A stretch of DNA of 64,000 bases from Brachybacterium fresconis (GTDB taxonomy: Bacteria > Actinomycetota > Actinomycetes > Actinomycetales > Dermabacteraceae). The position numbers were made by a program, and so were the translations under genes. The stretch covers positions 2,232,001 to 2,296,000 of the forward strand of contig NZ_JAGIOC010000001.1 in assembly GCF_017876515.1 (NCBI RefSeq), given 5' to 3'. This document shows, piece by piece, positions 33,775 to 43,001 of the stretch (within the stretch, counting starts at the first letter, position 1; each line of letters starts with the position of its first letter). The notes under the pieces are model-generated. The model was not told where the DNA came from. It was given only the letters and a program-made list of their open reading frames with translations, and searched no databases.

Positions 33775-35346
33775 ATGACCGCCTATCTCATCGAGGGCGC
33801 GAACAACCTGATCTGGTCGATCCCGCTCATCGCCGGTCTTCTTGTCGTCGGCCTGTACTTCACCATCCGCACCGGCCTGCTCCAGATCCGCAACCTCCCC
33901 GACATGATCGACCAGCTCAAGAAGGGCGAGATCTCCCCGGACGGCACCTCCTCCTTCCAGTCGCTGATGATGTCGCTGGCCGGTCGCGTCGGCATGGGCA
34001 ACATCGGCGGCGTCGCCACCGCGATCGCCTTCGGCGGCCCCGGCGCCGTGTTCTGGATGTGGGTCTCCGGCTTCCTCGGCGCCTCCACCTCGTTCATCGA
34101 GTGCATCCTCGGCCAGATCTACAAGGAGAAGGACCCGGACACCGGCGAGTACCGCGGCGGCCCCGCCTTCTACTTCGAGAAGGCCTACAAGCACAAGGCA
34201 CCCCGCCTGTCGCTGTTCTACGGGATCCTCTTCTCGATCGTCACCATCCTGGCCATGAGCTTCTTCCTGCCGGGCGTGCAGGCCAACGGCATGGCCTCCG
34301 CGATCGACAACGCCTGGGGCATCCCCACCTGGGTCACCGCCATCGGCCTGGTGATCCTGCTGGGCATCATCATCATCGGCGGCGTCAAGCGCATCGCGCA
34401 CTTCGCGATGATCGCGGTGCCGGTGATGGCGATCGCGTACATCCTCGTCGCGATCATCGTGTTCTTCATGAACTTCGAGGAGATCCCGCGCGTGTTCGCG
34501 CTGATCTTCGGCAGCGCCTTCGGCGTCCAGCCGGTCTTCGGCGCGATCATCGGCACGGCCGTCAAGTGGGGTGTGCAGCGTGGCATCTACTCCAACGAGG
34601 CCGGTCAGGGCACAGGCCCGCACGCGGCCGCGGCCGCCGAGGTCTCCCACCCGGCCAAGCAGGGCTTCGCCCAGTCGTTCTCCGTCTACGTCGACACCCT
34701 GCTGGTGTGCACCGCCACCGCGTTCATCATCATCTCGACCGGAATGTTCAACACCTTCACCAACGAGGACTACCCGGGCGCGGACGCCGTCAGCGAGGGC
34801 GACGTCGTCGGCAGCGGCATCGGGGATCTCAGCCTGCAGGTCGAGCCCGGTCCGGGCTACGTCCAGCAGGGCCTGGACGCGGCCTTCCCCGGATTGGGCC
34901 CGACGTTCATCGCCATCACGCTCGCGTTCTTCGTGTTCACCACGATCGTGGCGTACTACTACATGGCAGAGGTCAACCTGACCTACCTCACCCGCAAGAT
35001 GAAGAACCGCACGCTCGCCCGCGCGCTGTTCCGCATCCTGCAGGCCCTGGTGCTGATCTCGGTGTTCTACGGCGCGGTGACCACCGCCGGCGCCGCCTGG
35101 GGACTCGGCGACATCGGCGTGGGTTCGATGGCCTGGTTGAACGTCATCGGCATCCTGTTCCTGCAGGTGCCCGCCCTGAAGGCGCTGAAGGACTACCGCC
35201 GGCAGAAGAAGCAGGGCCTGGACCCGCAGTTCGATCCCCGAGAGCTGGGCATCGAGAACGCGGAGTTCTGGGAGATGCGGGCCGACGGCCGTGCTCTCCA
35301 GGGTCGCTCCGGCGGCGAGCTGGAGGACGAAGGCGCTGCGAAGTGA
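33775..35346 (+). CDS. Alanine/glycine:sodium symporter (AGCS family)
   Basis: 523 residues, ~10 spans. The AGCS signature is clear: GRVGMGNIGGVATAIAFGGPGAVFWMW (GNIAGVATAI-type sodium/substrate site), ASTSFIECILGQIYKEK, GGPAFY, and GIYSNEAGQGTGPHAAAAAEVSHPAKQGF. The segment after span 9 has MAEVNLTYLTRK. It imports alanine or glycine with sodium across the cell membrane. An insert of ~45 residues near 345-390 (ADAVSEGDVVGSGIGDLSLQ) is longer than usual. AGGAG precedes the ATG. The long upstream leader contains a strong palindrome, suggesting transcriptional control; a strong terminator lies 54 nt downstream. Confidence 0.92.
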   Translation: MTAYLIEGANNLIWSIPLIAGLLVVGLYFTIRTGLLQIRNLPDMIDQLKKGEISPDGTSSFQSLMMSLAGRVGMGNIGGVATAIAFGGPGAVFWMWVSGFLGASTSFIECILGQIYKEKDPDTGEYRGGPAFYFEKAYKHKAPRLSLFYGILFSIVTILAMSFFLPGVQANGMASAIDNAWGIPTWVTAIGLVILLGIIIIGGVKRIAHFAMIAVPVMAIAYILVAIIVFFMNFEEIPRVFALIFGSAFGVQPVFGAIIGTAVKWGVQRGIYSNEAGQGTGPHAAAAAEVSHPAKQGFAQSFSVYVDTLLVCTATAFIIISTGMFNTFTNEDYPGADAVSEGDVVGSGIGDLSLQVEPGPGYVQQGLDAAFPGLGPTFIAITLAFFVFTTIVAYYYMAEVNLTYLTRKMKNRTLARALFRILQALVLISVFYGAVTTAGAAWGLGDIGVGSMAWLNVIGILFLQVPALKALKDYRRQKKQGLDPQFDPRELGIENAEFWEMRADGRALQGRSGGELEDEGAAK

Positions 35347-35399
35347 GCCTCTGACGTCCGGATGGCCGACCTCCTGACAGGCCGACCGGATCCCGACCG

Positions 35400-35459
35400 C
35401 ACAGCACGGCGCCCGGTGCCGCGTGGAGATCTCCACGGGACACCGGGCGCCGTGCTGTG
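35400..35459 (+). terminator. Strong hairpin after the AGCS gene
   Basis: A perfect 19-bp stem (35400-35418 with 35441-35459) whose 22-nt apical part contains a second palindrome, CGTGGAGATCTCCACG. The length suggests a terminator that may also protect the transcript end. Confidence 0.8.
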
Positions 35460-35460
35460 G

Positions 35461-35527
35461 TGTGCCGGGCGGCCTCGGGTGCCGGGCGACCTGGGGTGCC
35501 GGGCGGCCTGGGGTGCCGGGCGGCCCT
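35461..35527. repeat. 17-bp GC-rich tandem repeat
   Basis: Four imperfect copies of a GGGTGCCGGGCGGCCTG-type unit follow the terminator directly. Not coding in any supported frame. Confidence 0.7.
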
Positions 35528-35601
35528 GCTGACTTTCGTCGCTCACCGTGACCTCACGGCCACACAGGCGTTGAGCTCACGCCTGGAGACGAAAGTCAGC
35601 A
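35527..35601. repeat. Palindromic element with perfect 14-bp terminal arms
   Basis: TGCTGACTTTCGTC (35527-35540) and its exact complement GACGAAAGTCAGCA (35588-35601) enclose 47 nt with two further small hairpins (CCGTG/CACGG and CAGGCG/CGCCTG). The AT-rich arms stand out from the surroundings. It may be a dispersed intergenic element or a convergent terminator. Confidence 0.75.
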
Positions 35602-35603
35602 GG

Positions 35604-35683
35604 CTCACCGTGGTCCAGCAGGCTCACCGTGGTCCAGCAGGCTCACCGTGGTCCAGCAGGCCCGCCCACCGTGGTCCAGCAGG
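35604..35683. repeat. 19-bp tandem repeat, three perfect copies plus one degenerate
   Basis: CTCACCGTGGTCCAGCAGG at 35604, 35623 and 35642, then a degenerate copy to 35683. It ends 9 bp before the stop codon of the convergent aldo/keto reductase. Confidence 0.9.
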
Positions 35684-35691
35684 CCCGCTGG

Positions 35692-36696
35692 TCAGGCCAG
35701 GCGCTGCGCCGGGGAGACGGTCTTGGCGGGATCGATCTCGGGGATGTCGCCGAGCACCTCGTCGATGCGCGCCTTCACGTCGCCGTCGAGCGTGACGCCC
35801 GCGGCCTTCACGTTCTCGGTGATCTGCTCGGGGCGGGAGGCGCCGATGATCGCGCCGGCGACGTTGTCGTTGGACAGCACCCAGGCCACGGCGAGCTGAG
35901 CCATGGACAGCCCGAGCTCCTCGGCGATCGGGGCGAGACCCTGGACGGCCTCGAGCACCGGGTCGTCCAGGAAGCGCTTGATCATGTCGGCGCCGCCCTT
36001 CTCGTCCCGGGCGCGCGAGCCCTCCGGCGCCGGGGTGCCCGGCGCGTACTTGCCGGTGAGGATGCCCTGGGCGACCGGGGACCACACGACCTGGGAGACG
36101 CCGAGCTCGCGCGAGGTGGGCACCACGCGCTCCTCGATCACGCGCCACAGCATCGAGTACTGCGGCTGGTTGGAGACCAGCTGGATGCCGAGCTCGCGGG
36201 CCAGCTGGTGGCCGGCGCGGATCTGGTCCGCGTTCCACTCGGAGACCCCGATGTACAGGGCCTTGCCGGAGTGGACGACGTCGGCGAACGCCTGCATCGT
36301 CTCCTCGAGCGGGGTCGCATAGTCGTAGCGGTGGGCCTGGTAGAGGTCCACGTAGTCGGTCTGCAGCCGGGTCAGCGAGGCGTCGATCGACTCGCGGATG
36401 TGCTTGCGGGACAGGCCGGTGTCGTTGTGCCCCTGGGGGCCGGTGGGGAAGTAGACCTTGGTGAAGATCTCCAGCGACTCGCGCCGCTCGCCCTTCAGGG
36501 CCTCGCCGAGGACGACCTCGGCGGCGGTGTTGGCATAGGTGTCGGCGGTGTCGAAGGTGGAGATGCCGGCGTCGAGCGCGGCGCGCACGCAGGCGCGGGC
36601 CCGCTCGTCCTCCACCTGAGAGGCGTGGGTGAGCCAGTTGCCGTAGATGAGCTCGCTGATCTTCAGGCCGCTGCGGCCGAGGTGACGATGTTCCAT
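35692..36696 (-). CDS. Aldo/keto reductase (potassium-channel beta-subunit-like)
   Basis: 334 residues. AKR signatures: [38 protein letters not shown] (catalytic Asp/Tyr), the Lys in [10 protein letters not shown], the His in LYQAHRYD, and [11 protein letters not shown], then [16 protein letters not shown]. This resembles the YghZ/Kv-beta-like AKR group that reduces aldehydes with NADPH in the cytoplasm. It is divergent from an aldehyde dehydrogenase with 156 bp between them, so both may handle toxic aldehydes. The ATG at 36696 gives the family start [11 protein letters not shown]. No ribosome-binding site stands out. Confidence 0.92.
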   Translation of the reverse strand: MEHRHLGRSGLKISELIYGNWLTHASQVEDERARACVRAALDAGISTFDTADTYANTAAEVVLGEALKGERRESLEIFTKVYFPTGPQGHNDTGLSRKHIRESIDASLTRLQTDYVDLYQAHRYDYATPLEETMQAFADVVHSGKALYIGVSEWNADQIRAGHQLARELGIQLVSNQPQYSMLWRVIEERVVPTSRELGVSQVVWSPVAQGILTGKYAPGTPAPEGSRARDEKGGADMIKRFLDDPVLEAVQGLAPIAEELGLSMAQLAVAWVLSNDNVAGAIIGASRPEQITENVKAAGVTLDGDVKARIDEVLGDIPEIDPAKTVSPAQRLA

Positions 36697-36852
36697 ACCG
36701 AGAACCTTATGACCGCACCCCCGGGGTCGCGCACCCATGCCCGCGACCGAGGGCCTATCCTGGTGATCCACGTCATAGCGCGGCAGACCCCCGATCCGAG
36801 CGATGGCCGGGGCCCGCGCTCCCGACTCGACGACGAGCACCGAGGAGAGCAC

Positions 36853-38376
36853 ATGAGCATCTACGCACGACCCGGGACCGAGGGCGCGAAGGTCTCCTTC
36901 AAGCCCCGCTACGAGAACTACATCGGCGGCGGATGGGTCGCCCCCGTCAAGGGCGAGTACTTCGAGAACCCCACGCCGGTGACCGGCCAGATCTTCACCG
37001 AGGTGGCGCGCTCCACGGCGGAGGACATCGAGCTGGCCCTGGACGCCGCCCATGCCGCCGCCCCCGTCTGGGGGACGACCGCGGTCGCCGAGCGAGCCGT
37101 GATCCTGAACAAGATCGCCGACCGCATCGAGGAGAACCTCGAGATGCTGGCCGTCGCCGAGACCTGGGACAACGGCAAGCCCGTCCGCGAGTGCCTGAAC
37201 GCGGACATGCCGCTGGTGGTGGACCACTTCCGCTACTTCGCCGGGGCGATCCGGGCGCAGGAGGGCTCGCTCTCGCAGATCGACGAGGACACCGTCGCCT
37301 ATCACTTCCACGAGCCGCTCGGCGTGGTCGGGCAGATCATCCCCTGGAACTTCCCGATCCTCATGGCCACCTGGAAGCTCGCCCCGGCGCTGGCGGCCGG
37401 CAACGCCGTGGTGCTCAAGCCCGCCGAGCAGACCCCGGCCTCGATCCTGGTGCTCGCCGAGCTCATCGGGGACCTGCTGCCGGACGGCGTGCTGAACATC
37501 GTCAACGGTTTCGGCGCAGAGGCCGGCAAGCCGCTGGCCACGAACAAGCGGATCAAGAAGATCGCCTTCACCGGCGAGACCACCACCGGGCGCCTGATCA
37601 TGCAGTACGCCTCGCAGAACCTGATCCCGGTGACCCTGGAGCTGGGCGGCAAGAGCCCGAACCTGTTCTTCGAGGACGTCGCCTCCGCGAACGACGACTA
37701 CTACGACAAGGCCCTCGAGGGCTTCGCGATGTTCTCGTTGAATCAGGGCGAGGTGTGCACCTGTCCCTCCCGGGCGCTGGTGCAGGGCTCGATCTACGAC
37801 TCCTTCGTGGCCGACGGGATCGCCCGGGTGGAGGCCACGAAGCAGGGCGATCCGCTGGACACGGACACCATGATCGGCGCCCAGGCCAGCAACGATCAGC
37901 TCGAGAAGATCCTGTCCTATCTCGACATCGGCAAGCAGGAGGGCGCGAAGCTGCTCACCGGCGGCGATCGAGCCGACCTGGGCGGGGACCTCTCCGGCGG
38001 CTACTACGTCACCCCGACGATCTTCGAGGGCGACAACTCGATGCGGATCTTCCAGGAGGAGATCTTCGGACCGGTGCTCGCGCTGACCCGCTTCGACGGG
38101 TATGACGACGCCATCTCGATCGCGAACGACACCCTCTACGGTCTCGGCGCGGGCGTGTGGAGCCGTCAGCAGAACACCATCTACCGCGCCGGCCGCGCCA
38201 TCCAGGCCGGTCGCGTGTGGGTGAACAACTACCACTCCTACCCGGCGCACGCCGCGTTCGGCGGGTACAAGTCCTCGGGCTTCGGGCGGGAGAACCACCT
38301 GATGATGCTCGACCACTACCAGCAGACGAAGAACATGCTGGTCAGCTACTCGGAGAAGAAGCTCGGCTTCTTCTGA
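36853..38376 (+). CDS. NAD-dependent aldehyde dehydrogenase (AldA/ExaC type)
   Basis: 507 residues, the full length of the class. Features: [10 protein letters not shown] start, [24 protein letters not shown] (cofactor and catalytic Asn region), [15 protein letters not shown], the catalytic Glu in [14 protein letters not shown], the catalytic Cys in [11 protein letters not shown], and [13 protein letters not shown]. The C-terminus [21 protein letters not shown] is typical of acetaldehyde/lactaldehyde dehydrogenases that occur with DUF779 proteins, as here. It oxidises aldehydes to acids in the cytoplasm. GAGGAG lies 6 nt before the ATG. The DUF779 gene follows after 139 nt. Confidence 0.95.
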   Translation: MSIYARPGTEGAKVSFKPRYENYIGGGWVAPVKGEYFENPTPVTGQIFTEVARSTAEDIELALDAAHAAAPVWGTTAVAERAVILNKIADRIEENLEMLAVAETWDNGKPVRECLNADMPLVVDHFRYFAGAIRAQEGSLSQIDEDTVAYHFHEPLGVVGQIIPWNFPILMATWKLAPALAAGNAVVLKPAEQTPASILVLAELIGDLLPDGVLNIVNGFGAEAGKPLATNKRIKKIAFTGETTTGRLIMQYASQNLIPVTLELGGKSPNLFFEDVASANDDYYDKALEGFAMFSLNQGEVCTCPSRALVQGSIYDSFVADGIARVEATKQGDPLDTDTMIGAQASNDQLEKILSYLDIGKQEGAKLLTGGDRADLGGDLSGGYYVTPTIFEGDNSMRIFQEEIFGPVLALTRFDGYDDAISIANDTLYGLGAGVWSRQQNTIYRAGRAIQAGRVWVNNYHSYPAHAAFGGYKSSGFGRENHLMMLDHYQQTKNMLVSYSEKKLGFF

Positions 38377-38515
38377 TCGGGACCGCCGACGGACGGGCGG
38401 CGCAGCTCCGGCTCGGTGCTCGCCCGACGGGCGGGTCGCGGGGTTCCGGCTCCGCGGCCCGTCCCGTCGGCCCCACCCAGAACTCCCCCATCGGCCGCTC
38501 ACGGAAGGAACGACC

Positions 38516-39295
38516 ATGACCGATCCCTCCACCGCTGACGACGCGACGATCCCGCCGCCCAGCGAGCCACCCATGTCCCCTCCGGGGCGGCCGCCCGTCG
38601 AACCGCCCACGGCGCCGCCGACCGATCCTCCGGGTGCGCCGCCCACCGGACCGCCCGGGCCGGCCCCGGAACCGGCCCCGATCCCGGGCCAGCCGCCCGA
38701 GCCGCTCCCCGAGCCGCCGGAACCGGAGCCGGAGCCCGAGCAGCCGCCGCCGGACCAGCCGCCGCCCGGGGCTCCCCCGCGGACGGCACGGCTGTACGAC
38801 GCGCAGCTGTCGGTCCCGGGCTCCTCTCCTGCTGTCGGCGTCCCCGCCTCGCAGCCGGGGCAGCCGCCCGCCCCGGATCTGCCGGAGCCGACAGCGGCCG
38901 ACGACGTGCTCGAGGCGGACCCCACCATCGAGGGCGAGGACTTCTCGCGCGTCGCGTTCACCCCCGCCGCGGTCACCCAGCTGCAGCGCCTGGTCGATCG
39001 CAACGGCCCGCTGATGTTCCACCAGTCCGGCGGCTGCTGCGACGGCTCCTCCCCCATGTGCTTCCCCGAGGGGGACTTCATCACCGGTGACGCCGACGTG
39101 AGGATGGGCCACGTCGAGGTGCCGCTGCCGGACGGGACCACCTCGCCGCTGGACTTCTGGATGAGCCAGGAGCAGTTCGCCTATTGGCGCCACACGCACC
39201 TGACGATCGATCTGGTCGACGGGCGCGGCGGCGGCTTCAGCCTCGAATCGCCCGACGGCAAGAGGTTCCTGACCAGGTCACGCCTGCTCGCCTGA
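38516..39295 (+). CDS. DUF779 protein with long Pro-rich N-terminal extension
   Basis: 259 residues. The C-terminal ~120 are DUF779: FTPAAVTQLQRLVDRNGPLMFHQSGGCCDGSSPMCFPEGDF, then VRMGHVEVPLPDG, DFWMSQEQFAYWRHTHLTIDLVDGRGGGFSLES. The invariant GGCCDGSSPMC could bind a metal. Family members are normally ~120-130 residues and sit beside aldehyde dehydrogenases, as here. Unusually, residues ~12-125 are a Pro/Glu-rich disordered arm (PPTAPPTDPPGAPPTGPPGP). The ATG follows GGAAGGAACG, a good site, so the extension is probably translated. The biochemical role of DUF779 is unproven; a chaperone or accessory to the dehydrogenase is usually assumed. Confidence 0.88.
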   Translation: MTDPSTADDATIPPPSEPPMSPPGRPPVEPPTAPPTDPPGAPPTGPPGPAPEPAPIPGQPPEPLPEPPEPEPEPEQPPPDQPPPGAPPRTARLYDAQLSVPGSSPAVGVPASQPGQPPAPDLPEPTAADDVLEADPTIEGEDFSRVAFTPAAVTQLQRLVDRNGPLMFHQSGGCCDGSSPMCFPEGDFITGDADVRMGHVEVPLPDGTTSPLDFWMSQEQFAYWRHTHLTIDLVDGRGGGFSLESPDGKRFLTRSRLLA

Positions 39296-39461
39296 CACCC
39301 GGCGGCTTCCGTTCCGCTCTTCGTGCGAGCGCCGGTGGGAGCTTCCCCGTCAGAGCGTGGGCCGCGTCGAACTCGGTCGGCCTGACGCGGGGCGAGGTCG
39401 CGATGATCGGCAGGATCACGTCGGATGCCGTCTGCTGTCGTCGCTCGGTACGTCGTGATGC

Positions 39462-39908
39462 TCACCGTGAGAGGTCCCGTCGCAGGATCCCGAACAGGCC
39501 GGTCGCGGTGGTCACGACTGCGACCAGCACCAGGACGAGCCAGGAGTGCGCCGTGGAGTAGTAGGGGCTCACGTGGGCGATCGGCGACAGCGCCAGGTAG
39601 ACCAGGTCGGGAAGTCCCGCCTTGACCAGGAGTTCACCGGCGATGCCCACGCCCAGAGCGCACCAGGCGACCGCGGCCGCGGCCCGCGGTATGAACCCCA
39701 GGCACAGCATGGCGATCCCGATCAGCACCCAGACCGCGGAAACCAGCGACAGGGTGAGCGGGAGCAGCCCCTCGACATCCTGGGCGGTCAGCATCAGGGC
39801 CACGCCCAGGACCGTCAACAACCCGCCGGAGCCGAGGAAGGCCACCAGCGCGGTCGCCATCGCCCATCGCATCCGGCCGACCGGTGCGGAGGCCGCACCA
39901 TTGCGCAC
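39462..39908 (-). CDS. Small membrane protein, probably C-terminal part of an ABC exporter permease
   Basis: 148 residues, four spans. The order resembles the last third of actinobacterial polyketide-antibiotic exporter permeases: FIPRAAAAVAWCALGVGIAGELLV, a LPDLVYLALSPIAHVSP-like segment and a closing GLFGILRRDLSR. The full proteins are ~520 residues and have two such halves, so this is either a stand-alone half or a truncated relic. The start is a GTG at 39908 beside a TetR operator; MRWAMATAL is an alternative start. It lacks the N-terminal part and an adjacent ATPase on its own strand. Confidence 0.55.
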   Translation of the reverse strand: MRNGAASAPVGRMRWAMATALVAFLGSGGLLTVLGVALMLTAQDVEGLLPLTLSLVSAVWVLIGIAMLCLGFIPRAAAAVAWCALGVGIAGELLVKAGLPDLVYLALSPIAHVSPYYSTAHSWLVLVLVAVVTTATGLFGILRRDLSR

Positions 39909-39912
39909 TGCA

Positions 39913-39931
39913 GATGTTAGTCACTAACATC
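39913..39931. promoter_or_regulatory. 19-bp perfect palindrome, TetR operator
   Basis: GATGTTAGT-C-ACTAACATC lies between the divergent membrane gene and the TetR gene, 6 nt before the proposed GTG start. AT-rich against its surroundings. Bound TetR would block both start regions. Confidence 0.8.
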
Positions 39932-39937
39932 GAGCAG

Positions 39938-40519
39938 GTGAGTACCACCCGCGATCGCCTCGTCGCCATCGCCCTCGATCTGTTCGAGCGCGATGGCTTC
40001 GCGGCTACGCCCGTCTCACACATCGCGGCTCGAGCCGGGGTGACGGAGATGACGTTCTTCCGTCTCTGCGGCTCGAAGGCCGCGGCCGTGGTCGAGGACC
40101 CCTTCGACCCAGTGATCGCAGCAGCCGTCGCCGCTCGACCACCGACCGAAGCCCCGCTCGCGCGTGTCGCCGCCGGTCTGCGCGACGCCTGGGCGGGTCA
40201 GGACAGCAGCATCGATGCCAGTACCGCACGCCGAGTTCGGATCATCGCCCGATCACCCGAGCTGAGTCAGGCGAGCTGGCGAGCCACCGAGGGCACGCGC
40301 GATGCGATCGTTGCGACCCTGGTGACCGGCGGTGTCCCCGACTCCAGTGCGCGCGTCGCGACCGTCGCGTGCCTCGCCGCCCTGCACACGGCCCTCCTCG
40401 ATGCAGTGGCCGAGGACGCCGCCCGGCCGATCCGGGGGATGGCCGGGGTCGATGCTCCCGCCAGTGTGGACGAGCGACTCCGCGCCGCCCTGTCGGTCCT
40501 GATCGGAGACGACTCGTGA
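39938..40519 (+). CDS. TetR-family regulator of the ABC exporter
   Basis: 193 residues from the GTG at 39938. Helix-turn-helix: TRDRLVAIALDLFERDGFAATPVSHIAARAGVTEMTFFRLCGSKAA, followed by a helical ligand domain. The perfect palindrome just upstream is the expected autoregulatory site. Its stop overlaps the ATPase start (GTGA), placing it first in a three-gene operon with the transporter. Drug-responsive TetR/ABC operons are common. An upstream in-frame ATG would lie inside the operator and is less likely. Confidence 0.88.
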   Translation: MSTTRDRLVAIALDLFERDGFAATPVSHIAARAGVTEMTFFRLCGSKAAAVVEDPFDPVIAAAVAARPPTEAPLARVAAGLRDAWAGQDSSIDASTARRVRIIARSPELSQASWRATEGTRDAIVATLVTGGVPDSSARVATVACLAALHTALLDAVAEDAARPIRGMAGVDAPASVDERLRAALSVLIGDDS

Positions 40520-41352
40520 ACTCCCGCGATGTCCTGCTGGCCTTCGACGGGGTGGCCAAGCGCTATCCGTCCGGGGACGGTCTGCGGGGAATGGACCTCG
40601 AGGTCCGCGCCGGCCAGGTCCATGCGATCGTGGGGATGAACGGTGCGGGCAAGTCCACGCTGATGCGCATCGCACTCGGTATGACTGCCCGCGACAGTGG
40701 AGAGGTGACGGTCCTCGGCCTCTCGATCGACAAGATCGACACCGCCCGCTGGCGTCGGGCCGGGCAGGCCGTCGACGGGGTCGAGAGCTACCCCGAACTC
40801 ACGGTCGCGGAGAATCTGACGCTCGCAGCTCGGATGCACGGCCTCGTGCGCACGGAGGCCGTTCGGGCGACGGACCGCAGCCTCGCCGACCTCGACCTGA
40901 GCCCACTGCGCGGCCGACGCGCACGAGACCTGTCGGCCGGAAACCGGCTGCGGGCACGGATCGCCGCAGCAGTTGTCCATGACCCTGACCTGATCGTGCT
41001 CGACGAGCCCACCGCGAGCCTCGACCCCGCCGGCGTGCTGCTGGTGCGCGGCCTCCTGACCGAGCGTGCCGTTCGCGGCGCCGGGGTGCTGGTCTCGAGC
41101 CATCATCTCGACGAGGTCGCCCGAGTGGCCGACGTCATCACGGTCGTGAGCAGAGGCCGTGCCATCGGACGACTCGACCCGAGGGGTGCGGACCTCGAAC
41201 GCGCGTTCTTTCACCTCGTGCACGCCGACACCGCAACGTGCCAGGGTGGCGACGGCGGCACGCCCGCACCCTTCGCACCAGGGGCGGATCCGCCCGTGAT
41301 CCCCGGCGCTGCTCCCGTCGACCCCGGCAGCTCGAGGGAACGCGAGTCATGA
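40516..41352 (+). CDS. ABC exporter ATP-binding protein
   Basis: 278 residues. Walker A GMNGAGKST, signature LSAGNRLRARIA (LSGGQ variant), Walker B LIVLDEPTASLDP and SSHHLDEVARVAD. The last ~45 residues are Pro/Gly-rich with no known role. The GTG start overlaps the TetR stop by 4 nt, and its stop overlaps the permease ATG by 4 nt. It would power efflux through the following membrane protein. The substrate is unknown. The LSAGN signature lacks the usual Gln but retains Ser and Gly. Confidence 0.88.
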   Translation: MNSRDVLLAFDGVAKRYPSGDGLRGMDLEVRAGQVHAIVGMNGAGKSTLMRIALGMTARDSGEVTVLGLSIDKIDTARWRRAGQAVDGVESYPELTVAENLTLAARMHGLVRTEAVRATDRSLADLDLSPLRGRRARDLSAGNRLRARIAAAVVHDPDLIVLDEPTASLDPAGVLLVRGLLTERAVRGAGVLVSSHHLDEVARVADVITVVSRGRAIGRLDPRGADLERAFFHLVHADTATCQGGDGGTPAPFAPGADPPVIPGAAPVDPGSSRERES

Positions 41353-42104
41353 GGACGGCGCTGTGGGCCGAGGTGCTCAAGACCCGTCGCGCGCTGGTGC
41401 CGCGGATCGTGGTCGCGGCGCTGGTGCTCGGACCCCTCACGCTGGCCGCCGGTCTGCTGGCCGGCAAGGACGACCCGGCGATCGCTGCACAGCTCGCACC
41501 CTTCGCGACCGGTGACCCCTGGCGGGATCTCTCCACCCTGGTGGCGATCGTGACAGCCGCCGGCGGCCTGCTCGGTTTCGGCATACTGCTCGCCTGGTTC
41601 TTCGGTCGCGAGTTCATCGACCGCACCATCGGCGGGCTCTTCGCGGCGCCGGTGGGACCGCGTGCGGTCGCCACGGCGAAGCTGCTCGTCTTCGCGGCAA
41701 TCATCGCCACCGTGGCGATCCTGCTCGGGGTGGGAGTGCTCGGGACCGGTTTCGCGCTCGGCCTGCCCACGCCCCACCCGGCGGACCTGGGGCATGTCGG
41801 ACGGGTCGTCGCCGTCACCGCCCTGACGGGCCTCGGCGCGATTCCGTGCGCATGGGCCGCGACGCTCTCCCGTGGCCTGCTGGCTCCGATCGGAACCGCC
41901 GTGGCGCTGTTGGTCAGCGCACAGATCGCGATGCTGTCGGAGATCGGCGCCTGGTATCCCTTCGCCGCGCCCGGGGCCTGGGCGGGATCGGCCGGCGTCC
42001 CGGACGAGCTGAACGTCTCGCCGATCCAGCTGACGCTGGTCGTGGCAACTGCCGCGCTGTTCGCGGCGTTGACGTTGCGCTCCTGGGGGCGGCTCCGGCT
42101 CTGA
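41349..42104 (+). CDS. ABC-2 type exporter permease
   Basis: 251 residues, six spans. LWAEVLKTRRALVPRIV opens the protein as in the ABC-2 group. FGREFIDRTIGGLFAAPVGPRAVATAKL is the conserved cytoplasmic E-F-x-x-R-T region after span 2. It is coupled to the ATPase by a 4-nt overlap and forms with it a small drug or bacitracin-type exporter under the TetR gene. The last conserved element is ISPIQL-type, LNVSPIQLTLVVATA. Confidence 0.85.
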   Translation: MRTALWAEVLKTRRALVPRIVVAALVLGPLTLAAGLLAGKDDPAIAAQLAPFATGDPWRDLSTLVAIVTAAGGLLGFGILLAWFFGREFIDRTIGGLFAAPVGPRAVATAKLLVFAAIIATVAILLGVGVLGTGFALGLPTPHPADLGHVGRVVAVTALTGLGAIPCAWAATLSRGLLAPIGTAVALLVSAQIAMLSEIGAWYPFAAPGAWAGSAGVPDELNVSPIQLTLVVATAALFAALTLRSWGRLRL

Positions 42105-42234
42105 GACGTCTCCTGGAGGACAGCGAGGCACCATGATGCTGCGGAGTCCGCCCACCGCCATGAACCGACGGGCTCGACACCATGCCGAGAAACCGCGAGC
42201 GCGTCCGGCGTGCCGAACGGCGGATCGTGGTGCT

Positions 42235-42912
42235 TCACCGATGGCTGGCAGAGCACGGAGCGACGCCTGCAGCCTTCCCGGCCTGCCGCACGGACACGTG
42301 CCGCTGGGCGAGCAGGCGCAGCGCGGACAGCACCGGCTCCATCATGATCGTGCCGATGACGACGCGGCGCACCGCGTCGTCTGCCCCCTGGGGCACGGCC
42401 GCGACGTCCACCCGGGCCACCTGCTCGATCGCATCGGCGTAATCCGCCATCATCGCGTCGTCGACGTGGATCCCAGCCGCCTCGCACGCGGCCCACGCCT
42501 TCTCCAGCTGCTCGAGGACCGGGTCTCCCGGCCCCGTCGGCCAGCCGCGTGCGGCGACCCAGGCGTGCACGGGGCCGACGGGCCGCGCCTCGGGCGCCCG
42601 ACTCGTCTCCGCACCGCCCGCCTCCTCGGCGCCCTTCCCGCCGGTCAGGGCGTCCTGCGCCGTGGAGAGCACGTCGAGCCGCTGCGGATCGGGGTCATCG
42701 ATCACCGCGAGCACCCGGCGGACGGCGGCGATGCCCAGCCCGCCGGTCCGCACCAGAGCACGGATCAGGCGCAGACGCTCCACATGATCGTCGTCGTAGT
42801 CGGCGGTGGTGCGCGAGCTGCGATGCCCCGCGGGCAGCAGACCTTCGCGCAGGTAGTACTTGATGGTGCCGATCGGCACGTCGGTCGTCGCCGACAGCTC
42901 CGAGATCCTCAT
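42235..42912 (-). CDS. MerR-family transcriptional regulator
   Basis: 225 residues. The N-terminal winged helix reads MRISELSATTDVPIGTIKYYLREGLLPAGHRSSRTTADYDDDHVERLRLIRAL, the MerR pattern. The effector domain is long, all-helical and without the Cys set of metal sensors. It is divergent from the DUF4188 gene, with a perfect palindrome between. The same pairing occurs in other actinobacteria. An upstream in-frame ATG would add 34 residues. The 130 bp between its stop and the ABC permease (42105-42234) show nothing clear. Confidence 0.88.
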   Translation of the reverse strand: MRISELSATTDVPIGTIKYYLREGLLPAGHRSSRTTADYDDDHVERLRLIRALVRTGGLGIAAVRRVLAVIDDPDPQRLDVLSTAQDALTGGKGAEEAGGAETSRAPEARPVGPVHAWVAARGWPTGPGDPVLEQLEKAWAACEAAGIHVDDAMMADYADAIEQVARVDVAAVPQGADDAVRRVVIGTIMMEPVLSALRLLAQRHVSVRQAGKAAGVAPCSASHR

Positions 42913-43001
42913 GCCGCCCTCTCCCGCCGTGCGGAACCTTCTCGCCCTCGTCCTCGGCCCTCCGGATATCCCTTGACAGCGGACCTCCGCGAGCACACCC
43001 T

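Noticed and set aside
35461..35683. CRISPR array
   Set aside because: The repeats are direct tandems of 17 and 19 bp without unique spacers, and no cas gene is present.
42105..42234. Short plus-strand frame beginning at 42133
   Set aside because: It runs antisense into the MerR gene and has no domain; the well-placed GGAGG upstream of its ATG is probably chance.
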